Assembly: GCA_019054805.1 (NCBI GenBank)
Contig: JAHQIY010000001.1
Coordinates: forward strand, 8,136,501-8,200,500
Length of the DNA: 64,000 nucleotides
Direction: 5' to 3'
Source: Brachionus manjavacas
Taxonomy: Eukaryota > Rotifera > Eurotatoria > Ploima > Brachionidae
This document shows, in pieces, positions 39,666-49,800 of the stretch. Every line of letters starts with the position of its first letter. The first letter of the stretch is position 1. The notes under the pieces are model-generated. The model was given only the letters and a program-made list of their open reading frames with translations, made no database searches and was not told the origin of the DNA. The translations under genes were made by a program, and so were the position numbers.

Positions 39666-40121
39666 TCATTGTTCGTCTAAACTGTAATTTTCGGATTCAC
39701 TTGAGTAATCTTCCTTTTTTGAAATATTTTCAGCTCGATTAATATTGACATAATTGGACAAAAGACGCTGGTTCTCGCTATCCACATCCGAAAATAAAAA
39801 TTTGCCTCTGTGGTTAAATGAATAAAACGAAGTTCGATTGGCAACATTGTCCCATGTTTTGTTTTCCCATTCACTTGTTATTTTTATTGGCTTGAACTTG
39901 GCTGCTACTTGAATTACCCCCAAACAACTCAGAAAAAGACAAATTACAGTTTGAGCAAGAATATCAAGAGGTAGTGACGAAATAGGCGAAGAGCCTGAAT
40001 CCAAATCGTGCTCTGTCAAACGCATGTAGCTTTTGTGTTGTGTTGCTGAATAGGCTGCATGACATAAGCCTATTAATCCTAAAGTTAGTACGAATTTACC
40101 CATATTCTTGAAATATTTCAA
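39666..40121 (-). CDS. MMGT1: ER membrane complex subunit 5 (MMGT1)
   Basis: EMC5 is a small two- or three-helix subunit of the ER membrane complex, which inserts tail-anchored and polytopic proteins; it was also named membrane magnesium transporter 1. A single exon of 151 codons from the first ATG, or 145 from the second (MGKFVLTLGLIG at 40103), which fits the family start better. The core HAAYSATQHKSYMRLTE matches human HAAFSAAQHRSYMRLTE; PLDILAQTVICLFLSCLGVIQ is the second membrane helix; NRTSFYSFNHRGKFLF matches the conserved FYxFNHRG motif. The last 45 residues are acidic and serine-rich and not conserved. Confidence 0.95.
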   Translation of the reverse strand: MKYFKNMGKFVLTLGLIGLCHAAYSATQHKSYMRLTEHDLDSGSSPISSLPLDILAQTVICLFLSCLGVIQVAAKFKPIKITSEWENKTWDNVANRTSFYSFNHRGKFLFSDVDSENQRLLSNYVNINRAENISKKEDYSSESENYSLDEQ

Positions 40122-41677
40122 AATTTAGTCCAAAATAATCATTTGATAGTTTTAATTTATATGCAAAGTCACAATTTGTATTAATATATTATTTTAAAAA
40201 TTTATTTTTGGTTCTTTGGAAATTAACTTAACATTATATTTTCGATGAGAAAAAATAATTTTAAAAAAGAAAAGACATCCAACCACTGCCACAAATGAAA
40301 AAAAGGTCTAATGAGTGAATGATAAGCTTAGTATCTAGTTAAACACTTTATTTTAAGTTTAGAAATAACAATAAAAGTGGCTTTACTAACACAATATGTC
40401 AATAAAATTCTAATATTAACAAAGTATTTCCAATAAAAACAATATATTGACACAATGGATAGAAAATTTAGCATTTTATTGCAAAATATTTATTTTTAAT
40501 CAAACTAATTACAAAAAATTTCACTTAAAGTAAATTTAAGTCTAATCAAACAATAAAATATGGCAGCTTTTCTTTTCATTTAGATTTTTTTTTACAATTT
40601 TTATCTAACTTAGCCCAAAGTGAAACTAGGTCTACGAAAGTTAAAAAAATAACAAGATTAGGCTCAAAAATTAATCAGTAATGTTATAAATTTTGTTCCT
40701 GTCAAGTAGGTATTTTTGGAAACTTTTTGGAAATCACCACCGAAAGCAGCATCAGAGCCCCTGGAATATTCTTTAAAAACTAGTGATACTATCTTTTGAA
40801 TGGAAGCATTTAAAGTTACTTGGTCTCTCTAGTTTATACAAAGCTCCAGTGTCAATCCAAGAATCTAAGAAGGTTATTTTAAAAGAAAATAACTATTTTT
40901 ACACAAATTTAATTGTTTTTCTGGTTAAATTTTTTAAATTATTCAATAAAATATTTATTATTGTTCAACTATTTTAATTAATTAATAATTAAAATAAATG
41001 AATAATTTAAAAATATTATATTTGTATTTTTTTACTAATCTATTAAGTATTTATAAAATTAAATTTCAAAAATTTATTACTTTATTTAAAATTGTCGAAT
41101 ATGACTTGTCGGAAGTGACTTATTGGAAATTATTTTTTCGAATCTCTGCATGATTATTACCTTATTGCAATTTAGGATTTTTAAAGAGAAAATCACTTGT
41201 CCTTTTATTTTTAGCTCATTTTATCATTTAAAAAGTTTGATTTGATGACACTATATAAAAAACTTTACCAAAAGATATGAATTAACAGTTAATGGTATTT
41301 TTTTAAGAATAAATTATTCAGAATTTAAATATCATTTTTCATTTAGAGATTTAAATATCTTAGAATTTTTAATTTAAAAAAATTATAATTTTTTTTGTTT
41401 AACGTTCTAAATTTTCTTTTGATAAGTTTAAACAATAAAGTTAGCGCAATGTAAAAAATGCAATATTATCATTTTTTTTCATATCTCTCCATTTTTTCTA
41501 AATGATAAAAATGATTTTATATTTTTTAATGTTAACACTTTATATTTATATTTTATATTTTTCAAATAAAAAATTAATTCTTATTGCCTTTTTAATACAT
41601 CTAAATTTAAAAAATTTAGAATTTTATAAGCGAATAAATTTATCCATAAAAAAATTGAAATTTTGAAATAAATTAAA
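40122..41677. other. intergenic, no feature seen
   Basis: About 1.5 kb of AT-rich sequence between the divergent EMC5 and GSTZ1 genes. The ORF at 40783-40977 has no domain and is not supported. Confidence 0.5.
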
Positions 41678-42843
41678 ATGTCATTGAATAAAGTTTGTCA
41701 CGTTACTGATATGCTTCAAATCAGTCTAATTGTTTTTTTTACAAGCCTATTTTGTGGAATTTTTATCGCGGAGCATCCTGGCGAGTCCGAATAGGTACAA
41801 AACAATATTCAAGTTATTATTTTTTTGTAATTTTTTTTTCAAAAAAGCCTTGGCCTTAAAAAAAATAGATTACGAATACAAATCAGTCAATATTGATAAA
41901 GGAGAACAAGTATTTTTTATATAATTTTTTATGAGGTATAGACAATTAGAATATTTAATGTAAAAATCCTTTTTGTATTTTCTATTGTACTTTATAGGAA
42001 TCAAATTAAGAATTTTGATTAATGGATAGTTAAATTATTTATTTTAATTTAACTAATAGTTCTCTAATCTGCAACTTACTCGAACCCCTAAATCAGCACT
42101 CCACCCCGGGCCCCATTTAATTTAAAAAAAAAATTGAAATAACCAAAAAAGAACAGAAAGTACAAAAAGGAAAATGTTTTTTTAATAGCTAAATCTCATT
42201 GTCGATCCTTTCTTTTATCAAAAAAAATGACCATAATTCATTTTTTATTGCTTCATTTTTACAATATGATTTTAGTTTACTAAAGAATATGCAAATATTA
42301 ATCCAAATAATGAAATACCAACCCTTCAAATCGATGGCTATAATTTGACACAAACAGTAATTTGTCCAAAAATCTATTAATATTGAAAATCTTTTTAAAA
42401 TATTCATTTAGATGCCTATTATAGAATACTTAGACGAGACAAGACAATCTGAACCCAAACTAATTCCAGCCGATAGTTATTTACGCTGTAAAGCTAGATC
42501 AATTGCTGAAATTGTTAATTCCGGAATGCAACCCTATCAAAAAGTAATTAAACGACTTGGTAAGGAACTGGGTGAACAAGAAAAAAATGCAAGATTAGAA
42601 TCATCGACCAAAAAAGCATTCAAAGCTATTGAGTCAATTTTAGCTGAAACCTCAGGGAAATATTGCATTGGAGATGGTATCACAATTGCTGATATTTTCT
42701 TGGTTCCTGCAGTGTATGCAGCTCGTTTACAAAAAATAAATTTAAATGACTACCCAACTATTTCAAGTATTACGAATAGGCTTGATCAGCTTCCAGAAGT
42801 AATTCAAACTCATCCCCAAAATCAAATAGATTATGCAATTTAA
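41678..42843 (+). CDS. GSTZ1: maleylacetoacetate isomerase / glutathione S-transferase zeta
   Basis: Glutathione-dependent isomerase of tyrosine catabolism (maleylacetoacetate to fumarylacetoacetate). Five exons: 41678-41692 (15 nt, MSLNK), 41746-41794, 41848-41909, 42276-42356 and 42412-42843, total 639 nt, 212 aa (human 216). The thioredoxin-like half reads PILWNFYRGASWRVRIALA, KKIDYEYKSVNIDKGEQ, INPNNEIPTLQIDGY and MPIIEYLDE; the helical half has YCIGDGITIADIFLVP and YPTISSITNRL. All blocks follow human GSTZ1 in order. The zeta-class active-site signature SSCxWRVR is replaced by GASWRVR, one residue shorter. The fourth intron-exon junction puts an ATG at the start of the last exon, but translation clearly begins upstream. 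Confidence 0.94.
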
Positions 42844-43244
42844 AAGATAATTTTTTATTATCAATAAATTTAAAAAAAAAAATAAAATCAATTATTGAAT
42901 TAGCTTAAAATTAAAAATAAATAATTATTTGAATTTTCGATTATTTACCTTTAAAAAAAGATAAATTTACCCTAGTGATGCATTTTTCTTTCATAAATTT
43001 TTTTTAAAATAAAAAGATACTTTTTCACTTAATACCGTAAACAATCGCGAGATCGTTTGTGAAAAACTTTTGATTCCTAGGTTTTAATGCAGACATACAG
43101 CGACTCAAATAAAATCGTAACGCGAACGACCGTCTGGTGCGAAATTTGGCATCCCAACCCGTACGACCAGTCCGACCCATCCGACCTATCCTAAAAATCC
43201 TAAAAATCATCAAATTTATTCAAAATTATTCGAAATAATAAACA
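42844..43244. other. intergenic with a GC-richer patch
   Basis: Around 43025-43205 the sequence is distinctly GC-richer than its surroundings (GTCCGACCCATCCGACC). A 62-codon minus-strand ORF runs through it without a recognisable domain. It could be a mobile-element scrap. Confidence 0.4.
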
Positions 43245-44362
43245 GTTTAATTTTTTGTTTTTGAATTACAAAATGTATCCAATGTTGAAATAACATTGAA
43301 AAAGTGCGATGTTTCAAATATTTTTTTCAGTTTCAAATAAAAAAATAATTTTAAGTTAATATTTCAAGCATAAAAAACTTTATGTTTTTTATAAATTTTG
43401 ACTTTGGGTTTGTGCTATGATGATTCTTAAGATTTAGAAAACTTTATTTATAGTTTAGAAAACTATCTACGCTCTGTTATCCATTTTTTATTAATTGAGT
43501 TTTTGTTAAAATGCATCAAACAAACTTCAATTATCACTAAATTCAAAATTTAAAAGGAAAAAATCAAAGCTTTTGATGTCTAGTTACTGGAACAATTCTT
43601 TTTCTCAGATTTTAGTTCACTTATATTGAGTTTTTTTCTATTTAGGAAAAAGCTAAATATTAAATTAAAAATTAGGATAGATAAAAAACAATTAGATAAA
43701 AAATTTAAAGTTGGGTGGGCTAGGTAATTTTATGCGATTTTTAGATGAATCTATGTGAGCATCAAGTCAACCAGATCAGATAAAATGCTATTTCTAAAGC
43801 TTCTTCAAATTTTCAGAAAAAACAAAAAATTATTAACTTCAAATTAAATAGTTTTATTCACATAATTTGAAATTTTTTCACCTAATTCTATTTTGGTTTT
43901 TTACGTGAATAAAAAAATTAGGTGAACTAATTGTCTAGAAAACCTGAGAACAAGAATTGGGCGCGTCACCTAACCGACTAAACCAAGTTTTTTAACGATT
44001 GATAAATTCTAATCTAAATGACTTATTTATCTTTTTTTTTCTTATTTAAGTTTATTTTTTATTTTTTTTCAAATTTTTTATTCTGAAGGAGCATTAGCTC
44101 GGTACTGATAAACAAATAAACAAATAAATAAATAATTTAAAATTTAAAACAAGGATTTTAAAATTTTTTTCCAAATTTCCAAACAAAAATTAAACTCATT
44201 CTATTTCATCAAAGAGTTTAATTTCAAATATGAAAATGCTTCCAATATTAGCTTAAAATTATTTTTTTATTTGAAACTGAAAAAAATATTTGAAACATCG
44301 CACTTTTTCAATATTATTTCAACATTGGATACATTTTGTAATTCAAACACAAAAAATTAAAC
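43245..44362. repeat. inverted-repeat element (about 125-bp arms) with a LINE tail inside
   Basis: The left arm (43245-43370) and right arm (44235-44362) are inverted copies containing ACAAAATGTATCCAATGTTG and AAAGTGCGATGTTTCAAATA. The outermost bases are GTTTAATTTTTTGT and its complement, so a TTAA target site is possible but not proved. Near 44083-44140 the plus strand has TTCTGAAGGAGCATTAGCTC and AACAAATAAACAAATAAATA, the LINE-A tail, presumably a later insertion. Confidence 0.7.
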
Positions 44363-44523
44363 CAATTCAATTTGAAGTTTTTAAATAATAAAAAAAATTA
44401 TTGTTAACGTGTGAATAAATGTTGAATTTGGACCCCATTTGATTTCCTTAGTAATCGTTAATTTAGTTTCTTAGTTTTTATTACTAAAATTGTCACTGGT
44501 TGCAACATGGAATAAATGTGTAT

Positions 44524-44567
44524 TAGCAGGTTCATTTTCAAGCTTTATGAAGAGTATATCAATCAAC
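44524..44567 (+). repeat. short duplicate of FERRY3 coding sequence
   Basis: TAGCAGGTTCATTTTCAAGC followed by TTTATGAAGAGTATATCAAT matches 46792-46834 inside the FERRY3 first exon with two differences over about 43 bp. Flanks do not match. Confidence 0.75.
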
Positions 44568-44696
44568 GTTTGCTATTCAATCAATAAGTATGATTAATCA
44601 AATATTGATTTTTGATTTTATTAAACAACTTACATCAATTTTTTTCAGAAAAATTCTCAAACACAAATAATTAGAAATTTTTTCAATCAATATGAA

Positions 44697-44885
44697 TGTT
44701 TAAACCTCTTTCATCATAAGAATAGGGGGACCAGTTTCGGCTGGGTAATAATTGCGGTGTAGATGATCATCTCGATGCAGTAGCCTCTGTGTCAGATCGG
44801 ACCAGTTGCTCAAAAAGGTACATGAAAAGGAGATGAGCGCCTCCCCATCATCCACTATGATAGAATAGGGAAAACTATTATTTAC
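44697..44885 (+). mobile_element. SINE copy lacking the tRNA head
   Basis: Matches the body of the SINE at 18065-18361: AAACCTCTTTCATCAT, GGGTAATAATTGC, AGATGATCATCTCGATGCAG, TAGCCTCTGTGTCAGATCGG and GAGATGAGCGCCTCCCCATC. The tRNA-related 5' end is missing. The minus-strand ORF across it is incidental. Confidence 0.85.
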
Positions 44886-46176
44886 AATCAATGTCAAGTC
44901 GGAACCAATTTCTTTTCATTTTAATTTTTTGATTGTTTATTTTTTGAATATATAAATAAAGATTAGTAATTAATTTATTTTATTAAAAAAAATAAACTTA
45001 AAAATAAATTTGAAAAATTTCGAAAGATTGAACAAATTGAACAAAAAATTTACTTAAAAATATATATGCTCTGATTCGATTAAAACTTTTTTAGTATTTC
45101 TTTTTCCAAATTTTTTTTGTCTCAGCTTTAAGTTTAATCTGAAGTTTGATTTTTCAGAATCAATATTAGTATCAATCAATTTAATATTTTTATTTCTAGA
45201 AAAGATAAAATATATTTAATTTTTTGCGACATTAAAATTTCAATTCAATAAATTTTTTTAAGCCCCCTTCCTTCCAAATATAAGTTTAAATTCTTTTGAT
45301 GTTTTTCAATTTTTGTTTTTAAAAATTTTGTTTTTGTTTTTGGCCATCTTTTTTAGATTATAATAGATAAAGATAACAAATGATTCAGTCAAAAATAAAT
45401 TGTTACTGTGTTAAAATCAATGAATTTTTTTTTGGGTTCACAGTCAAAAAGGAGAAAAACAAAAAAATTCATTAAATTTTTTTATCAACTGAGCTTTTTT
45501 ATATATTGGACTTAGAACTACGCTAGAATATATTATAGTTTCATTTCTTTTAAATTTACAGATATTCTGTACATTTTTATCAGACTTTGACAACTAATGC
45601 AACTATGTATGTTGCACCATGTTATATTCCAAGAACTAATTTGAGCTTATAGAAAAACTTAAAAATGATTTATTATTTTTTGCCTCGATTTTTAAGAACT
45701 GATTTCACGTGAATATCACTTTCGCAAAGCTTTCGAGCAAAGTTCAATATCTGTATCTTGATGGTTTGCTTTTTTTAGTGCTCCAAGTTTTCGAAGGTCT
45801 TCCTTGATTTTGATATAATTGAAAAATTCATTTGTACAGACTAGATTATTCATTTGCTATTTGATAATGGAACTTTTGGCAACTACCACTAACTGCTAAA
45901 ATCACAGTTTATCAGAATTTTAGGCCCTTGAAATTTTTTTTTTTTTTTTTTGCTGATTTTTAATCATCTACTGAATTTATTTTGTGAGATTGATATTTTG
46001 AGAAAAGGTAGCCTCCTTGTTCATTAATTGAATATAATTTTTTAAATATTACGGTACATTTTACATGTTTATTTTGCAATTATGTTAAAATACGAATCAA
46101 AAAAACTCAAAATATATTATCATGTGATTTATTTGATTTTGAAAATTCACAGAACATTATTAAAACAATTTTCGAA
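44886..46176. other. intergenic upstream of FERRY3
   Basis: AT-rich. AATGCAACTATGTATGTTGC near 45596 resembles TTGATGCAACTTTGAATGTT near 23660 in USP7 intron 4, a weak dispersed repeat. No gene supported. Confidence 0.5.
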
Positions 46177-47952
46177 ATGACACCTAGCTTTTCATTTTCT
46201 TTTTCACCTGAAACAAATATATTTTCAGTTCTAGTAAACAATCAAAATCTTGTCGAACTTAATCTTAACATATTAAGCAATAATCTGAACACGAAACTAT
46301 GTGCCAATCAGCCCGACACAACAGACCAAGAACCAAACTTAAACGAATTCATTTGTCTAATAATAGATCATTTAACTGCCCAGAAGCCCAACTTGAAAAA
46401 TTTTCCACACTATCTTAAAAAAAGCTCTGATTTTCGAGCAGCTCTAAATTTTTTTCTTTATGATCAAATTGTTTTTCACTTCCACAAAAAGCTCAAAAGT
46501 GCTCTTGACTTTCGCTCCACTGAATTTAACAATTCCCTAAAAAAATATTGGCTAGACTCGATCTTTCCAACTAACTCCAACTCCAACAAAATCGAAATAG
46601 ATAATTCAATTCACTTGGCAAAAATGTACCATCAGCTTATTCACTCGGACTTTATGAATTTAATTATCAAGTACGAATATATAAATTCGCTTGAATACAA
46701 TCAAAAGTATAACCAATTTTTACTCTCATCAAATAATGAGCTTTGGTTTACTCGAATAGAGTCCCTAAAGCACAAACAACAGCGCCAATTTAGCAGGTTC
46801 ATTTTCAAGCTTTATGAAGAGTATGTCAACCAAAAGCCAGCAAAAGAAAATTTAAATGAGTACATGGAAGAAGCTGATTTTGATGATTTCGAGGACATGA
46901 ACTCGAGTTCTTTGACCCAAGTTAAAATGTTAGATGAAAACAAAATGTCCAAAAGGTCTAGTAGGCTTTTTAAAGATACCTCTTTCAATCGAATAGAAGA
47001 AAGTTACACAATTCAATTAGGGGCCCAGTTGAAGAGCACTCATAATTTGAGATTGGTTCGGTGCGACATTTTGGAGTATTGTGGGAATAGATTTAAGATT
47101 AATAATGAAGTAAATGTAGAGAGTTTGACTGATTTTATAGAGCCTCATAGCATGCTAACTGCCATGTCATTGTATTCGTCAAATAAACTAAATGTTCTAG
47201 TGTTGCTTGTAGACACTATTTTGCATAATAGAAGCGATTTGAATGGGGAAACAAAAAGCCTTGAATCAAATGATCTGAGTCAGGCTTTCAGGCAAATATG
47301 TCACAAAAATGGATATGATTTTCATTTTCAATCAATTGATGAACAAATAAACTTAGTTATGAGATGTGTAAATTCGGTAAAAAAAGGAGAAGATCAAAAC
47401 TTTGCCAAATTAAATTTAGGGGATTTTTATGTAACTAAACATTCAAATTTGTCACAAACTCACGTGGTTTTTCATTTGGCTGCATTCGATCGTAATAACG
47501 AGGCCAATAGTTTAAAACAATCGGATTTGTCAAGTAGACATCCGGTTATTTTGGGCTTGCGGAACATTTTAAAGTCATGTATTCAAAATAATGTTCAAAC
47601 GATAACTGTACCTTTGCTATTAACTCATCAAATGACTGAGGTAAATTAATTTTAATTCAAGATTTCAGGCTTAAAATTTGTAAAAAGGAAATGACTATAA
47701 GTTGGGTAATGAAAAGGGCTGAATTAGTTTTAAAATGTATGAAAGGATTCATGATCGAATTTGTGCAATGGGGTTCACTCGAGTCCAGAAACATTCAATT
47801 TGTAGTGCCTTTGGTAATTTAAAAAAATTGCAATAGATTTTATATTAACCAAAAAACAAATTTATTAGGGCCTGATTGATGAAACTTTCAACTCGTTGAG
47901 CAGCTTGATTAAAACTGTTTTTAGAGAATCAAGAACTTATTTATTAGACTAG
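46177..47952 (+). CDS. FERRY3: FERRY endosomal RAB5 effector subunit 3 (C12orf4)
   Basis: Subunit of the FERRY complex, which links mRNAs to early endosomes through RAB5. Exons 46177-47640, 47688-47813 and 47869-47952 give 1674 nt, 557 aa (human 552). Recognition rests on YTIQLGAQLKSTHNLRLVRC, MLTAMSLYSSNKLNVLVLLV, LNLGDFYVTKHSNLSQTHVV, HPVILGLRNILKSCI, TITVPLLLTHQMTE and, across the first intron, EMTISWVMKRAELVLKCMKG, all in the order of the human protein. The N-terminal 250 residues are poorly conserved, partly coiled-coil (NELWFTRIESLKHKQQRQF). The introns are 47 and 55 bp. The second donor and acceptor join VVPL to GLIDETFN in phase 0. Confidence 0.96.
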
Positions 47953-48002
47953 GTACACAATATTTGAAGAAATTAGTTAATTCATAAGTCTTTGTTTATT
48001 TT

Positions 48003-48803
48003 AAGAAATTTTAAGATCTGAAATTATACTTAAAAAAATTTATTTAAATACAATTAAAAGAATTTTTCTAAAAAATTATTCTAAATTCTTATTTCTTGTT
48101 CATAAGAATTTCAATGATAGATTTATAAACCTTCATCCCTACACAAGGACCACATATAAAATTTTTACTCTTGTCCCAAGTAAAGTTCAATTTTTATCAA
48201 ATACATAATCTAATTAACTTAACTTTTTTAACTTTATGTAAAAAATGAAAAAGATGCCTCTGAACTGGAATTTCCTATACAAACGCGACTTCTACAATTT
48301 CATTTAAAGATTAATATTCTTTTGAAGTTTTCAGCTCCTTTAATAGTTTATATAGCTTTAAACGATTCATCAGATTGAAAAAAATTGCCAAATGATCATA
48401 ACTCGATCATGTATAAAGCTTCTTACAGTAGTAAAATTTATCGTCGAATGTATTTGAGATCATAGACCGATGAATTGCTGAAAATTTTAAATAAAACCAT
48501 AAAAACGACAACGCAAAATATTCCAGTTTCTTTAAGAAAGCTCTTAGCAAGCAATGAGCCTTATTCATCTCCTTAATCTACAAAAAAGTGTCAAATTAGA
48601 TTATGCATTTGATAAAAATTGAGCTTTACTTGTGACAATAGTAAAAATTTTATATGTGGTCCTTGTGTAGGGATGAAGATTTTTAAATCTATCAGTGAAA
48701 TTGTTATGAACAAGGAATAAGAATATAGAATCATTTTTTAGAACAATTTTTTTAATGTATTAAAATAAATTTTTTTTAAGTATAGTTTCAGATCTTTACT
48801 TAA
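48003..48803. mobile_element. foldback element with about 210-bp inverted arms
   Basis: Arms 48003-48216 and 48590-48803 are inverted copies; shared words include TCATCCCTACACAAGGACCA, CATATAAAATTTTTACT, CTTGTTCATAA and AGATCTGAAA. The unique 370-bp centre has no ORF or known motif. Flanks give no clear target duplication. Confidence 0.8.
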
Positions 48804-49095
48804 AAATAGACATAATTTTTTTTGAAACCATCACAGAATTAATAAAAGAAATCTATTTTTACATTCAGTAACTTTTTTTATCATATTTTGAATAAAAATG
48901 GTAATTTATGTTCCAATAAAAGCATATTTGATTAAAGGGCTTTTTTTGGACCTCTTTAGTACTTAAAGTACTAAAAAAATTGCGTATTTCTACTCGAAAC
49001 TGATGAATAAAAACAACGTTTTTCGGTAAATTTTTTAAAATTTGGGTCCGAACATTAATCTAATTAATACCGAAAAAGATAACACCCCTTCCAGC

Positions 49096-49140
49096 AGGCC
49101 CCGGTCTTCTGGGGCCTTTTTATTTATATTTGTTTTTATT
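49096..49140 (+). repeat. GC-rich hairpin with T-rich tail
   Basis: AGGCCCCGGTCTTCTGGGGCCTTTTTATTTATAT forms a GGCCCC/GGGGCC stem followed by a T-rich simple repeat, resembling the 3' end of a LINE or SINE rather than a gene terminator. It stands out strongly in AT-rich surroundings. Confidence 0.5.
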
Positions 49141-49205
49141 TATGTTTGAATTTAATAAAGAAGTAGAAAAGAAAGATTGTTTTATTTTCTCTCCCTCTCT
49201 CTCTC

Positions 49206-49245
49206 AATTTTATTTAATAGTGCACGCTATTAAATAAAATTTGAA
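49206..49245. repeat. perfect palindrome
   Basis: AATTTTATTTAATAG and its complement CTATTAAATAAAATT flank a 6-base loop (TGCACG). It directly abuts the truncated end of the element at 49246-49722 and may be a rearrangement scar. Confidence 0.6.
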
Positions 49246-49722
49246 GGGAGCAAAAAAAAGATTTTGTTGCACCCAGGGTTCCAATATATATATTCTGAAA
49301 GAGCATAAAATTATCTACTATCTAATGTAATTTAGAAAAAAAAGGGTGTGGCGGTTTTTGTTGGCTAAAAAAAGGAAAAAAATGTGTTTTTTCTGGTTTA
49401 AATCGTATCTCCTCCGAGGGATCAATTACGACCCGATTTTTTTTTTTTCTAAATTACATTAGCATGTAGAGAATTTTATGCTCTTTCAGAATATATATAC
49501 TTTTTTAGTATATTTAAGTTTTATCTTTGAGATTTTGAGTCTTAAAGAACAACAACTTTTTAAAGGGTTTGCTATTTTTGGAACCCTGGGTGCAACTAAA
49601 TCTTTTTTTTGCTCCCTTCAAAAAAAAATTTTTTTGGGGGTGTTTGAGGGCGTAGATTACGAATTTTGAGTCAAAAATGTGAAATTCAGATAGCACTTTA
49701 GTTTTGAATTTCGTTAACTTTA
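49246..49722. mobile_element. truncated, rearranged relative of the 7.6-kb mariner-like element
   Basis: The right end (AAGTTAACGAAATTCAAAAC on the minus strand, near 49722) and the blocks CACCCAGGGTTCC and TCTCCTCCGAGGGATCAA match the arms of the element at 7591-8563; the left end is cut about 60 bp in. Inside, TATATATTCTGAAAGAGCAT near 49286 and its complement near 49490 form a second, nested inverted repeat with TCTAAATTACATTAG. Confidence 0.75.
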
Positions 49723-49800
49723 GATAAATATGTTAAAGCGAATGATTTATTATGTACTTTAATGGATTATTAATGTAAATTTAAACGATAATTATTTTTT

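Noticed and set aside
43025-43213. 62-codon Arg-rich minus-strand ORF in a GC-richer patch
   Set aside because: No domain recognised; composition hints at mobile DNA but nothing can be shown.
44700-44897. 65-codon minus-strand ORF
   Set aside because: Antisense of a SINE copy.
49096-49140. Rho-independent terminator-like hairpin
   Set aside because: This is eukaryotic DNA with no gene ending here; a retroelement 3' end is more likely.
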